A DNA stretch of 64,000 nt, taken from Microbulbifer variabilis. Its GTDB lineage: Bacteria; Pseudomonadota; Gammaproteobacteria; Pseudomonadales; Cellvibrionaceae. The translations under genes were made by a program, and so were the position numbers. The stretch covers positions 2,153,001-2,217,000 of the forward strand of contig NZ_CP092418.1 of NCBI RefSeq assembly GCF_023716485.1. Direction: 5' to 3'. The notes beneath the pieces are model-generated. The model had not been told where the DNA came from, did not search any database, and was given only the letters and a program-made list of their open reading frames with translations. This document shows, in pieces, positions 47,544-57,176 of this stretch; position 1 is the stretch's first letter; each line of letters starts with the position of its first letter.

Positions 47544-47906
47544 AAGATTATTTATTTATTTGTTTGTTTGAGCTAGGGGCCCAGTATAAATGATAGAGCA
47601 TTTTTTCTATCTTACGTGGGTGGCAGAGCTTGAGCTTAGCTGTACTGCATGTTTGGTTTCGATAGTGATCGTTTATTAATAATGAGGGTAGGAAAGCAGA
47701 GACCTGAGATTTACCTTTGAGTGAGATAATTGTCTCGGTTGGATATAAAAATCTAAACTCCTTACTTGTTGCCAAGTAATTTTTTATTTTCGCTTCTATG
47801 CCGCGTGTCTCTCATATACCTGTGGTAATTGATGCTTTTATGATCTGATTGCTATTTGGGTAGGAAAAGGTTTTTAGAGTAGAAAGTAAACTCTGAGGAG
47901 TAGGGT
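47544..47906. other. Intergenic region, no supportable gene
   Basis: About 360 bases of AT-rich DNA starting with a TTTA/TTTG repeat run. A 75-codon minus-strand frame with a TTG start (47775 to 47548) has no recognised relatives. The right end carries the promoter and the GAGGAG site of the esterase gene. No classical terminator for the M23 operon was seen. Confidence 0.5.
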
Positions 47907-48782
47907 GTGTATAAGTTAAAATATATTGTAGTCGTGTTATTCCTATGTTCCGTTCCTGCGCTGGCTGAAGAACTTGTTGTTCCCAAGCCTGGAGCTTTTG
48001 AGCTAGATAATTCTGAGGTTTTTACAATTCATTCAAAAATATTAGGGCGAAAATATGATTTATACATTAAAACGCCTGCTGGCTATTATGATGATTCTCA
48101 GAGTGATCAAACTTATCCCACTCTTTATCTAAATGATGGCCCTTATACTTTCAAAGTTGCTGCAGGTGTGACACATCTGAAAAGTATGAATAAGGCGATT
48201 GTAATCGGTATCTCTTTTGCGCAAGGGGAGCTGGGACAGTTTAGTCGAGTGCGGGATCTTACCCCGGTGGTTGATAAAAGTTGGAGGCGCTACAAGACCG
48301 GCGGTGCTCCAGAATATCTTAGGTTTATTGAGGGAGAGGTTATCCCGTTTGTAGAGAAAAATTATCGTACAAATCCTATAAAAAGAATCTTGGCTGGTCA
48401 GTCTTTAGGCGGGTCATTTGGAGCCTGGGTATTGTTGAATAAGCCGGATCTGTTTTCCAGTTATATTCTCACTAGCCCATCGCTTTGGTATAAAAATGAA
48501 ATGATTTTTGATGTTGAGGAGGCGTATTCAAAAAGGAATAAATCATTAAGTGCAAATATTTACCTTGCAACTGGTGCTCTGGAGACTCAAGAAAACGGGA
48601 GGATGAATCATGACATGGTGGGCGGTCACAAGGCCTTTGTTGGGCGTTTGCGTTCACGAAATTATCAGGGTATGTCTCTCAATGATGAGGTGGTAAGCGG
48701 GGCTGATCACTATTCAACCTTTCCAATTGGCTTGGCAAAAGGTTTAAGGTGGCTTTATCAGGATCAGTGGAAGATGCACTAA
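47907..48782 (+). CDS. Secreted alpha/beta hydrolase, putative esterase (esterase D/IroE-like)
   Basis: A 291-residue protein with a signal peptide probably cleaved after PALA (about residue 20). The nucleophile elbow is GQSLGGSFGAW, followed by TSPSLWYKNEMIF, and the catalytic His is in SGADHYSTFPIGL near the C-terminus. The pattern fits the PF00756 esterase family, which includes periplasmic siderophore esterases and S-formylglutathione hydrolases. No siderophore genes are adjacent, so the substrate is open. GTG start preceded by GAGGAG. Confidence 0.85.
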   Translation: MYKLKYIVVVLFLCSVPALAEELVVPKPGAFELDNSEVFTIHSKILGRKYDLYIKTPAGYYDDSQSDQTYPTLYLNDGPYTFKVAAGVTHLKSMNKAIVIGISFAQGELGQFSRVRDLTPVVDKSWRRYKTGGAPEYLRFIEGEVIPFVEKNYRTNPIKRILAGQSLGGSFGAWVLLNKPDLFSSYILTSPSLWYKNEMIFDVEEAYSKRNKSLSANIYLATGALETQENGRMNHDMVGGHKAFVGRLRSRNYQGMSLNDEVVSGADHYSTFPIGLAKGLRWLYQDQWKMH

Positions 48783-48890
48783 TGCATCACGACATTGAAT
48801 TCAGGTAAGCTCTTTGATCATCTGCTCAAAGTAAATAGGTGAAACCTAAGTAGTGGAGGGCACCTTGGTGTGTATATGAAGCTAGTCTTT

Positions 48891-49160
48891 TTATAGCATT
48901 TCGGTATACCAAATCTTAGGTGTACCTATGACTTCAGCCTCTTTTCGGGAGTCATGTAACTCGTTACTGTTCACGAATGCTTCAGCTTTCACCTTGGAGG
49001 TGAATTCATGAATCACGGTCACATTATTGGGGCTGCCTATTTCTTGATACACTGATGTATTTGTACTGCCCATTCGCTTTAAAATTGGCATGAAGTCTAT
49101 AAGGACTCTCTGCCATTTATCAAAATCTTTCACTGAGGCCTGCATAAAGAGGTAAACCAT
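48891..49160 (-). CDS. Small dimeric alpha/beta-barrel-like protein
   Basis: An 89-residue protein starting MVYLFMQASVKDFDKWQRV and ending PKIWYTEML. The layout (strand, helix after D-x-x-K-W, strand VTVIHEF, helix, terminal strand) resembles ferredoxin-like dimeric barrels of the antibiotic-biosynthesis-monooxygenase/cyclase type. No catalytic residues can be assigned. It stands alone between the esterase and an unknown gene. Confidence 0.6.
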   Translation of the reverse strand: MVYLFMQASVKDFDKWQRVLIDFMPILKRMGSTNTSVYQEIGSPNNVTVIHEFTSKVKAEAFVNSNELHDSRKEAEVIGTPKIWYTEML

Positions 49161-49334
49161 TAGATATTCCTCAAGCAGTGGTTATTAGGGGGCGTCTGGA
49201 CTAACTATAGCATCGAACACTTCTCTTCGATGTGGTCAGTTAGAGGCCCGGCAAAAGAGAACAGAACTTGCCTAACTCTTCGCCGGGTTATAGGTGCAGG
49301 TGCCTTGATAAAGAATTTATCTTATAGCCAGATA

Positions 49335-49976
49335 TTAGTTCATCACACCAAGCTTACAGCCCTTGTTTTTAATCTTAACCCATTTACTCATAAAGTTAAC
49401 TGGTGATGTGTAGGCTTCATAGATTACCGCTTGTCCCCAGGGAGTTACTGCACCTTGCATAGGTTTTGAATAGGAGAAGGCCCCCATTACCCAGGCACTC
49501 TTGGTAACGCAGTCTCCACTTGTGGGAAAGCTGGAGGTAAGAGTTGGGTTGTGGTTATAAACAAGATTGGTGGCGTTCAAGAGCTGTTGGGCTCTATTTA
49601 CAACAGTTGCTACTTCGGTATTTGTAGCAGGGTGTACATAGATAGTGATGTCATTTGCTGAGCTTGGGTAGAACATAACATCATTTACAGTCCCATGGGT
49701 TTCACCAGTGGCAGAGTTTTGTGCCCAGGTTTGCCAGCTGCTGTCGCAGACTTCGTCCCAGCTCTGTAATCCGTTGGCGTCCACAACAAATGGTGATACA
49801 TGTCCACCGCCTATGGTCTTCTTAAAATTACTAAATGACGTTAGGGTTTTACCTGCTTGTATCATAACACCTATACAACGCATATTGGCTTGAGGTACTC
49901 CCAGAGCGGTGCTCAGATCGGCGAGCATGTCATTGCAACTGGTAGCAGTAGTGCGACTCCGGACTTGATTGGGCAT
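49335..49976 (-). CDS. Hypothetical protein, unrecognised family
   Basis: A 213-residue protein with no signal peptide or membrane segment. It has five or so Cys residues and is rich in Thr/Ser/Asn; notable stretches are GVPQANMRCIGVMIQAGK, GGGHVSPFVVDANGLQSWDE, NDITIYVHPATNTEVATVV and a C-terminal WVKIKNKGCKLGVMN. A strong AAGGAGA site precedes ATG 49976, supporting expression. It is probably downstream of another unknown gene on the same strand, with a long-loop hairpin between them. I cannot suggest a function. Confidence 0.65.
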   Translation of the reverse strand: MPNQVRSRTTATSCNDMLADLSTALGVPQANMRCIGVMIQAGKTLTSFSNFKKTIGGGHVSPFVVDANGLQSWDEVCDSSWQTWAQNSATGETHGTVNDVMFYPSSANDITIYVHPATNTEVATVVNRAQQLLNATNLVYNHNPTLTSSFPTSGDCVTKSAWVMGAFSYSKPMQGAVTPWGQAVIYEAYTSPVNFMSKWVKIKNKGCKLGVMN

Positions 49977-50187
49977 AGCGTATTCTCCTTCAATATAGGG
50001 GGTTGTTTCTATTGGGTTCTTTTTAAGGTGGTTTTTTAAGGCAAAACGAATTGATGTTGATTTAAATCCGTAGTTATTTTCAAAAGGAATGTTTAAGTGG
50101 CCACTTCTTTAGTATTACTTACAGTTAAGGTAAATTAAAAGAGAGTGGATTAAATAAAATCTTCAGGGAAAAGCCTTTTTTAATTTT

Positions 50188-50220
50188 TGCCTACAGTATT
50201 ATTTAGTAAGTCTGTAGGCA
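50188..50220. repeat. 9-bp inverted repeat between two unknown genes
   Basis: TGCCTACAG and CTGTAGGCA are perfectly complementary arms separated by 15 bases. On the minus strand, the direction of both neighbours, the hairpin is followed by an A-rich tract, not T-rich, so it is not a standard terminator. Confidence 0.5.
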
Positions 50221-50268
50221 GTAAAGACCTTCGATTGTTATTGGTTTGCTTGCTTGTGTTTAATAGCA

Positions 50269-50643
50269 CTAAATGGCTTTATCGGCTCTTTTGAAAAGAG
50301 TTATTGCTTTCAGAGACATTTCTTTTAGCAGTTCGATAAAACGTGTTGCTGTCATATTTCTTTCAGGGGAAATGTAATATTGCCCAGGGCCTTGCTCAGT
50401 AATTCTTAGGCCGTTTGGAGGGGTTGTTCCGGCAGGGAAGCGACAGACCCATCCGATGAGCGTTGATTGATTAATGCTCTCTTGGTCGAAGATTCTTATT
50501 CCTTTTCCGTTTGCAATAACGATGCTGATATTATTTAGAAAGGTAGTATCCAGATTAGATATCAGCATATTGACATCCTCCTCTCTGGAATAACCAAATT
50601 TTGGTAAGGAATTGGAGTCAATATAGATTTCTCTGAGGGACAT
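50269..50643 (-). CDS. Hypothetical protein, unrecognised family
   Basis: A 124-residue protein starting MSLREIYIDSNSLPKFGYS. Start 50643 has GGGAG about 8 bases upstream; the frame continues to 50682, but those 13 residues encode the ribosome binding region. It contains LISNLDTTFLNNISIVIANGKGIRIF and a C-terminal helix ELLKEMSLKAITLFKRADKA. No signal or membrane segment and no recognised family. It lies 292 bases upstream of another unknown gene in the same orientation; they may be functionally linked. Confidence 0.6.
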   Translation of the reverse strand: MSLREIYIDSNSLPKFGYSREEDVNMLISNLDTTFLNNISIVIANGKGIRIFDQESINQSTLIGWVCRFPAGTTPPNGLRITEQGPGQYYISPERNMTATRFIELLKEMSLKAITLFKRADKAI

Positions 50644-51225
50644 CTCTTTCTCCCTTTTAAAACCAATTTGGCCATTGGTCAATAGCTGTTGATAGTTGCT
50701 AATTCAGAAGCTTTTTATCTTCTCTGCTTTTTTGAAAGCAGAAGTGTTTTTTTTAATTTTTTTGCTTCATGACTTGAATCATAACTGTGGCTTGGTGTTT
50801 GGCGCAACAAGTACGATTGTTTAACTGTTATATTTTATAAAATTCGATAATTGGCGAGTGTAAAGTTCACACTAGTTCACATTTTGTCGCCTTTTGTAAC
50901 TCCGGGGGAGTTCAACTCGCAAGTTAATCAAAAATTCCAGTTTATGAGGGTAATGGCTTTGATAGAGGCGTTGTTGGAGAAGGTTCTCTTGGGGTTGAGA
51001 TTGGAGTTCTGGGTGGCGAAAAGGCTTAGTTTGTTATAACTCATTGTGCTGACATTTTGCGATGCTCGTTTTAAAACGAGATTTTACTGGTTGCTTAAAA
51101 ATACGTTCTAGATAGGCTTGAAAAGCTTTAGAGTTAAATAATTAGTATTGGTTTTTTAGATTGTATCTGTTTCATCCCTTAGCGTGCGTCGTGCAGCCTT
51201 TAAAACATTAGAGCGAATAACTAAT
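50644..51225. other. Intergenic region upstream of GMC oxidoreductase
   Basis: About 580 bases, mostly T-rich. A dyad-like GTGTAAAGTTCACAC lies near 50860. A 62-codon frame (50851-51039) starts at TTG and has no recognised relatives. The right part is likely promoter and leader for the GMC gene. Confidence 0.45.
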
Positions 51226-53187
51226 ATGGATAAGAAGAAAACGCCGGAGAAAAAAAATCATCTAGCAGGCATTGACCGAAGAACTTTTACCAAGCGCGCC
51301 CTTCAAATGGGCTTGGCAGCAGGTGCTGTTGCTTCTGGGTTTGGCTCTGCATTTTCGGGTAGTTCAAATCAGTTTTATGATGTTTATGATTACGTAATTG
51401 TTGGTTCTGGTGCGGGAGGGGGTCCATTAGCGGCAAACCTGGCAAAGGCGGGCTTTTCGGTATTGGTGCTTGAGGCGGGGGCCAATGACCCTAGTGATGA
51501 CACACATAATATTCCCGCTTGGCACCCTTTTGCGTCAGAAGACCGCAAGCTGAGCTGGGATTTCTTTATTAAGCATTACGCGGATTTTAATCAACAACAG
51601 CTGGATGATAAGTATATTCCAGGTAAAGGTGTTTTATATCCGCGGGCTAGTACTATAGGGGGCTGTACGACACACCATGCGCTGATTACTGTCTATCCCC
51701 ACAACAATGACTTTGACCGTATTGCTCAAGCGACAGGAGATAGTTCTTGGGGCAGCAGCAATATGCGGCGATATTTTGAGCGGCTTGAGCGATGCCAATA
51801 TGTTTCCCGTCCAATTTTTTCGAATCCCTCTCGCCATGGTTTTGATGGATGGCTTCCTACTAACAGAGGTAATCCGGCTTTGCTGTTGGAAGACCCGGCA
51901 ATATTAAAAATCGTCAAGGCAGCATTGGCGAAATACGGACTGGAGGGAGCCCTTGAACAGATTATTTCTGGAAACCTACGCTTAGATATCAATCACTGGG
52001 ATGTGGCCTCGGGAGAGGAGGGGCCTTTTATTGCCCCGATGGCTGCAGATAGCAGGAGTCGTCGCAAGAGCGTACGGGAGCACCTTTTGGATACCCAGAG
52101 TCGCTATCCAAACCTGTTACATATTCGCACCAATGCGCTGGCAACAAGGGTGATGTTTGAAGGTAAAACGGCTATTGGGGTGGAGTTTATGGAGGGGGCG
52201 AACCTCTATAAGGCTGACCCATATCACGATGATGCCGGCTCCATTGGTACTATGCGGCAGGTGAGGGCGAGTAGGGAGGTGATTCTTTCGGGAGGGGCAT
52301 TCAATAGTCCTCAGCTGCTGAAATTATCCGGAGTGGGTCCTAGCCAAGAGCTTTTTCAGCACGGAATTGATCAGATAGTTGACTTGCCGGGTGTAGGTGA
52401 AAACTTGCAGGATCGCTACGAAGTCGGCATTGTTAGTGAGATGACCGAGGATTTGGCCCTTCTCAAGGATTGTACCTGGGGCGAGCAGGGTGATCCCTGT
52501 CTGAATCGATATCGCTACGGTTGGCTGAATAAAGGCCCCTACAGTGGCAATGGTCCAGTACTGTCTTTGGTGAAGCGCTCCCACCCCGACCTACCAGATC
52601 CTGATTTGTTTATTTTTGGAGCGCCCTCTGATTTCCACGGTTATTACCCCGGTTATTCTCAGGCGCTAAGGGACTACAAAGATCGCTTCTCCTGGATCGT
52701 ACTTAAAGGTCATACTAATAATACGGCTGGGCGGGTAACTTTGCGCTCTGCCAATCCGCAGGACACCCCAGAGATTAATTTTCACTATTTTGATGAGGGT
52801 AGTGGTGATTATGAAAAAGACTTACAGGCGGTAGTCGAGGGTGTAAAAATATCCCGGGATATTATGTCGGCCCCTATCGTTGGCCAGCAGGTAGCCAGGG
52901 AGTTATTGCCCGGTGGAGATGTGCAGACCGATGAGCAAATCGGTCAGTTTGTTAAAAATCAGGCATGGGGTCACCACGCTTCCTGTTCCAATAAAATGGG
53001 GCCAGCCAGTGATCCAATGGCAGTAGTGGATAGTAAATTTCGGGTACATGGCACCAATAATTTACGAGTGGTGGATGCTTCGGTATTTCCACGTATTCCG
53101 GGCTTCTTTATCGTGGTGCCGGTGTATATGATTAGTGAAAAAGCTAGCGATGATATTATTGCGGCGGCAACGGGCCAGATTGCCTGA
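51226..53187 (+). CDS. Tat-exported GMC-family flavin oxidoreductase
   Basis: A 653-residue FAD enzyme of the glucose-methanol-choline family. A twin-arginine signal (DRRTFTK, Arg18-Arg19, then an Ala/Gly-rich stretch) indicates folded export. The FAD motif VGSGAGGGPLAANLAKAG begins at residue 59, and the C-terminal signature HHASCSNKMGPASDPMAVVD holds the catalytic histidine, with an extra residue compared with the usual pattern. Likely a periplasmic dehydrogenase for an alcohol or sugar; no cytochrome subunit is adjacent. ATG 51226 is chosen over GTG 51184 because it gives a normal Tat signal; ribosome-site support is weak for both. Confidence 0.88.
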   Translation: MDKKKTPEKKNHLAGIDRRTFTKRALQMGLAAGAVASGFGSAFSGSSNQFYDVYDYVIVGSGAGGGPLAANLAKAGFSVLVLEAGANDPSDDTHNIPAWHPFASEDRKLSWDFFIKHYADFNQQQLDDKYIPGKGVLYPRASTIGGCTTHHALITVYPHNNDFDRIAQATGDSSWGSSNMRRYFERLERCQYVSRPIFSNPSRHGFDGWLPTNRGNPALLLEDPAILKIVKAALAKYGLEGALEQIISGNLRLDINHWDVASGEEGPFIAPMAADSRSRRKSVREHLLDTQSRYPNLLHIRTNALATRVMFEGKTAIGVEFMEGANLYKADPYHDDAGSIGTMRQVRASREVILSGGAFNSPQLLKLSGVGPSQELFQHGIDQIVDLPGVGENLQDRYEVGIVSEMTEDLALLKDCTWGEQGDPCLNRYRYGWLNKGPYSGNGPVLSLVKRSHPDLPDPDLFIFGAPSDFHGYYPGYSQALRDYKDRFSWIVLKGHTNNTAGRVTLRSANPQDTPEINFHYFDEGSGDYEKDLQAVVEGVKISRDIMSAPIVGQQVARELLPGGDVQTDEQIGQFVKNQAWGHHASCSNKMGPASDPMAVVDSKFRVHGTNNLRVVDASVFPRIPGFFIVVPVYMISEKASDDIIAAATGQIA

Positions 53188-53216
53188 TAGGGCCTGCTAA
53201 ACCCAGGTTGAAAAAG

Positions 53217-53243
53217 AAAAAGCCCCGCAGAGCGGGGCTTTTT
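53217..53243. terminator. Bidirectional terminator between GMC gene and asnS
   Basis: AAAAAGCCCCGC, loop AGA, GCGGGGCTTTTT: a perfect 12-bp symmetric stem with A/T tails, so it ends transcripts from both sides. Confidence 0.92.
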
Positions 53244-53245
53244 AA

Positions 53246-54652
53246 TTAGAACGAGATGTTCTTTGGTGTGCGCGGGAAGGGGATAACATCGCGGATGTTA
53301 CCCATGCCAGTTACGTAAGACACGATGCGATCGAAGCCCAGACCAAAGCCTGCGTGAGGCACTGTGCCGTAGCGGCGCAGGTCGCGATACCAGTCGAGGT
53401 GATCTTTGGGGATGTTCATTTCATCCATGCGTTCGTCGAGCTTCTCAAGGCGTTCTTCACGCTGGGCACCGCCGATAATTTCACCGATACCCGGTGCCAG
53501 TACATCCATGGCGGCTACAGTTTTACCGTCATCGTTCATACGCATATAGAAGGCTTTGATATCCTTCGGATAGTTCAGAACAATCACTGGCTTCTTGAAG
53601 TGTTTCTCAGCCAGGTAGCGTTCGTGCTCAGAGGCCAAGTCTATGCCCCAAGAGACGGGGAATTCGAACTTCTCTTTACAGTTTTCCAGGATTTCGATGG
53701 CATCGGAGTAGTTGATGCGAGCGAAATCATTCTCGATGATGTTCTCCAGGCGGCTGATGGCCTCTTTATCGATGCGCTGGGCGAAGAAGGCCATATCGTC
53801 GGCACGTTCTTCCAGTACGGCTTTGAAGATGTACTTCAGCATTTGCTCAGATAGATCAGCGATATCGGCCAGATCGGCAAAAGCCACTTCCGGCTCTACC
53901 ATCCAGAACTCGGCTAGGTGGCGAGTGGTGTTGGAGTTCTCCGCACGGAAGGTGGGGCCAAAGGTGTAAACCTTGGATAGGGCCAGACAGTAGCTCTCAA
54001 CATTCAGCTGGCCAGATACGGTAAGGAAGCTCTCCTCGCCAAAAAAGTCCTTACTGTAATCGATAGCGCCCTGCTCGTTGCGTGGCAGGTTTTCCATATC
54101 CAGAGTGCTAACCCGGAACATTTCTCCGGCGCCCTCACAGTCAGAGGCGGTGAGAATGGGCGTGTGTACGTAGTTAAAGCCGTTCTCGTGGTAGAAGCGA
54201 TGAATCGCCTGAGCGATACAGTTGCGAACTCGAGCCACCGCGCCGCTGACATTAGTACGGACGCGTAGATGCGCGTGTTCGCGTAGGTGCTCCATGGTGT
54301 GGCGTTTGGGGGACATTGGGTAGGTGTCCGGGTCTTCTACCCAGCCGACCACTTGAACTTCAGAAGCTAACAACTCGATCGATTGGCCCTTGCCTTCTGA
54401 AGGCTTGACGGTTCCAACAATATCCACTGCACAGCCGGTGGTCAGGCGCTGCACTTCAGACTGGTAATTGTGCAGATGATTCTCGGCAATGACCTGAATA
54501 GGGTCAAAGCAACTGCCGTCGTGTACTGCCAGGAAAGAAAGACCGGCTTTGGAGTCGCGACGGGTTCTGATCCAGCCCTGTACGCGAACTTCTTCGCCCT
54601 CACGGCCGGTGGATTTTAATAGGCTATCTACGGATTCGACTTTTACTGTCAT
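53246..54652 (-). CDS. asnS: Asparaginyl-tRNA synthetase
   Basis: This 468-residue class IIb synthetase charges tRNA-Asn. The N-terminal OB-fold anticodon domain ([19 protein letters not shown]) is followed by the catalytic domain with motif 2 ([25 protein letters not shown]) and motif 3 ([15 protein letters not shown]), ending [11 protein letters not shown] as is usual for AsnRS. Length matches E. coli AsnS (466). Confidence 0.97.
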   Translation of the reverse strand: MTVKVESVDSLLKSTGREGEEVRVQGWIRTRRDSKAGLSFLAVHDGSCFDPIQVIAENHLHNYQSEVQRLTTGCAVDIVGTVKPSEGKGQSIELLASEVQVVGWVEDPDTYPMSPKRHTMEHLREHAHLRVRTNVSGAVARVRNCIAQAIHRFYHENGFNYVHTPILTASDCEGAGEMFRVSTLDMENLPRNEQGAIDYSKDFFGEESFLTVSGQLNVESYCLALSKVYTFGPTFRAENSNTTRHLAEFWMVEPEVAFADLADIADLSEQMLKYIFKAVLEERADDMAFFAQRIDKEAISRLENIIENDFARINYSDAIEILENCKEKFEFPVSWGIDLASEHERYLAEKHFKKPVIVLNYPKDIKAFYMRMNDDGKTVAAMDVLAPGIGEIIGGAQREERLEKLDERMDEMNIPKDHLDWYRDLRRYGTVPHAGFGLGFDRIVSYVTGMGNIRDVIPFPRTPKNISF

Positions 54653-54926
54653 TTTCTATCGGTTTCTCGCTAGTCCTGAAGGTGGTGTTCTGCCGGCTTG
54701 CCTAAAAGCTGACCACGCCACCAAGGTGAAGTTACGGCGGGCATATTGACCTGTTGCTGAGGGGAAATCCAGTCCCTTGGCAATTTGAAAGCTTGCCGGG
54801 ATAGGGGCCTATTTGGGTGGCGCCATTGAAAAGCATCAGGATTGCGTGGGTAAAGAAAGCGCTTGGCGGCTTGCGGAAAGAGGGAGTGGGGCTTGGATTC
54901 GATACCTGCCCCAAAATCGCACGGGC

Positions 54927-55223
54927 CTAGCCGCGCGGCTTCTTCACCGTGTGCAGTACTGTGTCTCGCTCAAAGAAGACATAGAAGTCGTTGTATTCCC
55001 AGCGGGTGATAGCGGGCTCGCCGACGGGGCCCATAATACTGAGGGGCTCACCAAGGCGCGTGCTGATATCGTTTTTCTTCATGCCGCGAGCTTCACCAAA
55101 GGACAGCTCTGCGCCCTGGGAGCCTACAGGAATCTCCAGGGTTTTTGCCTGGGCGCCAAATGCCAAAAGAAGTGCCACGGTACCAGCGATCTGGGCCACT
55201 CCGTTGCGATTTCTGCTGAACAT
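54927..55223 (-). CDS. Small periplasmic protein, SmpA/OmlA-like
   Basis: A 98-residue protein with a signal peptide probably cleaved after GAQA (about residue 26). The mature part has MKKNDISTRLGEPLSIMGPV and TRWEYNDFYVFFERDTVLHTV, the short helix plus strand pattern of SmpA/BamE-like modules in which a small domain follows a G-x-P turn. There is no lipobox. Role unknown. It is divergent from the first alpha/beta-hydrolase gene. Confidence 0.72.
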   Translation of the reverse strand: MFSRNRNGVAQIAGTVALLLAFGAQAKTLEIPVGSQGAELSFGEARGMKKNDISTRLGEPLSIMGPVGEPAITRWEYNDFYVFFERDTVLHTVKKPRG

Positions 55224-55407
55224 TTATTGTTCTCCGATTTAGGTGTTCGAATACGCCGGGCCATTAAAACAGAAAAAATGCCAAAACACTTGGACTTCTT
55301 CACGTTTTTATACCGAAGAAGGCGCCTTGCAGGGGAAAAAGGTCCGGGGAAGGAGGGTATGTGTGTGCTAGGCTGACCATTGGGCTTAGTCCTGTGGGCG
55401 GGCATGG

Positions 55408-57042
55408 ATGCGACTCTCAAAAACCTTCTCAGTTCTGGGGCTATTGCTTGGCGCTATTCTCTTTGCTCTCTCTCTTACGCCCTCTCTGATTCCACGCACT
55501 GCCCTCATGCAAGGTGTTCTCGCCGGAACCTCCTTCACTTTTGGCTATGTGATCGGCTTGTTTATGCACTGGCTGTGGAATTACTTTGAGCTTCCCGACA
55601 TTCCTCTCAGTCCTGGGGTGCGCAGAGTGCTTAAACGCTTAGCGCTGGTTGCCTGCATATGCCTGATCATTATTTTTCTTTGGCAGGGGGCGCACTGGCA
55701 GAACTCGGTGCGGGCCTTGATGGGTATGCAGCCGGTTACCGGGATCGGGCCCTTTACCGTGGGGTCCGTGGCCCTGCTGGTCTTTCTCACATTCTGGGTG
55801 ATGGGTAAAGGGTTTCGCCGAGTCATTCATGCTGTTACCAAGTATCTATCCGTGCATATTCCTGAAAGGGTGGCTTTGCTCATTGGGTTGCTGGTGGCAG
55901 TGGCACTTTACTGGGGCATTCTAAATGGGGTGCTCCTGAAGGTAGGGGTGCATATTGTCTCGGTCATTTGGGAAAAACATGATCAGGCAATTGCAGAAGG
56001 GCTGAAGGCACCTGAGGACCCCAACAAGGTTGGCGGTGCGGACTCTCTATTAACTTGGAAAAGTGTCGGGCATCAGGGGCGTCGCTTTTTAACCCTTGGC
56101 CCCTCTGTGGAGGATATCCGTGAGGTTGCCGGGTTAGGCAAAGAGCCGATAAGGGTCTTTGTGGGTTTGCGGGCTGCAGAAACTCCATTGCAAAGAGCCT
56201 TCCTGGCACTTGCTGAACTAAAGCGCCTCAATGCATTCGATAGAGAGATATTGCTAATTGCGACACCCACTGGCGAAGGCTGGTTAGATCCTGGGGCTAT
56301 AAACTCCCTGGAATTTCTTTATCGAGGGGATGTGGCTACCGTTGCTACCCAATACTCCTTTTTGCCAAGCCCGATTGCATTATTAACAGATAATCAATAT
56401 GGGCTGGATTCCGCCAGGGCTTTGTTTAAGGTGATCTACGAATACTGGGAGGAACTGCCAGTTGAAACTCGCCCAAGACTGTACCTCTTTGGCTTGAGTC
56501 TCGGTGCTCAGTTATCGGAAGCCTCCTTTGATTTTTATGACATTATTGATGATCCTATCGATGGCGTGCTCTGGGCAGGGCCGCCATTTGGCACAGGCAT
56601 CTGGCGCATCATCACGGATAGTCGCGACCCCGGAACCCCAGCCTGGTTACCGCAGTTTAAGGGGGGAGAGGTTGTTCGTTTTGGTAATCAATATGGCGGT
56701 TATTTAGGGCAGGAACCCTGGGGAAGCTTTCGAATCGCCTTTTTGCAGCACGCCAGTGATCCAATAGTCTTTTTTGATCTGCGTTGGATGTTTCAAATGC
56801 CGGATTGGTTGGAGCGCCCACGAGGGCCGGATGTCTCTCCAGACCTCTACTGGTTTCCTATAGTGACCATGCTGCAACTACTGGCAGACCTAAACTTGGG
56901 GATTGCGCCACTGGGGTTCGGGCACCGCTATGCACCTGAAGGGTATGTCCTCGCTTGGATGGCGTTAACCGAGCCGCCCGACTGGAGTGACGAGGAGTTA
57001 AAGCGCCTACGGGAAAAGCTCAGAACTTATCCAGTGCGTTGA
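55408..57042 (+). CDS. Membrane alpha/beta-hydrolase (Abhydrolase_9 type), copy 1
   Basis: A 544-residue protein. The N-terminal half carries about five membrane helices (residues roughly 8-25, 36-58, 78-94, 112-131, 153-178). The C-terminal half is a hydrolase with the nucleophile elbow FGLSLGAQLSE (Ser364) and conserved VRFGNQYGGYLGQ and FLQHASDPIVFFDLRW stretches; the latter may contribute the acid and His. The family (PF10081 with an N-terminal membrane domain) has no clear substrate. A second copy of identical length follows after 134 bases. Confidence 0.85.
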   Translation: MRLSKTFSVLGLLLGAILFALSLTPSLIPRTALMQGVLAGTSFTFGYVIGLFMHWLWNYFELPDIPLSPGVRRVLKRLALVACICLIIIFLWQGAHWQNSVRALMGMQPVTGIGPFTVGSVALLVFLTFWVMGKGFRRVIHAVTKYLSVHIPERVALLIGLLVAVALYWGILNGVLLKVGVHIVSVIWEKHDQAIAEGLKAPEDPNKVGGADSLLTWKSVGHQGRRFLTLGPSVEDIREVAGLGKEPIRVFVGLRAAETPLQRAFLALAELKRLNAFDREILLIATPTGEGWLDPGAINSLEFLYRGDVATVATQYSFLPSPIALLTDNQYGLDSARALFKVIYEYWEELPVETRPRLYLFGLSLGAQLSEASFDFYDIIDDPIDGVLWAGPPFGTGIWRIITDSRDPGTPAWLPQFKGGEVVRFGNQYGGYLGQEPWGSFRIAFLQHASDPIVFFDLRWMFQMPDWLERPRGPDVSPDLYWFPIVTMLQLLADLNLGIAPLGFGHRYAPEGYVLAWMALTEPPDWSDEELKRLREKLRTYPVR

Positions 57043-57176
57043 GTGCGGTCTGCCGTAAGAAGGTACTCTTTCAAGATCAAAAACATTTCTGGCTGTTTAT
57101 TGGGTTACATGGGGCTGTTCAGTGAGAAGTTGGCGCAAGCCATTTTGATCTGGGCTCAAGCTTATCGGCGGCATGA

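Noticed and set aside
47548-47775. 75-codon minus-strand frame with TTG start
   Set aside because: Weak start, no family, AT-rich intergenic DNA.
50188-50220. Intrinsic terminator
   Set aside because: The flanking tract is A-rich in the direction of the neighbouring genes.
50851-51039. 62-codon plus-strand frame
   Set aside because: TTG start, no ribosome site, no family.
54813-55376. 187-codon plus-strand frame
   Set aside because: Antisense to the 98-residue signal-peptide protein, whose opposite frame has clear secretion features.
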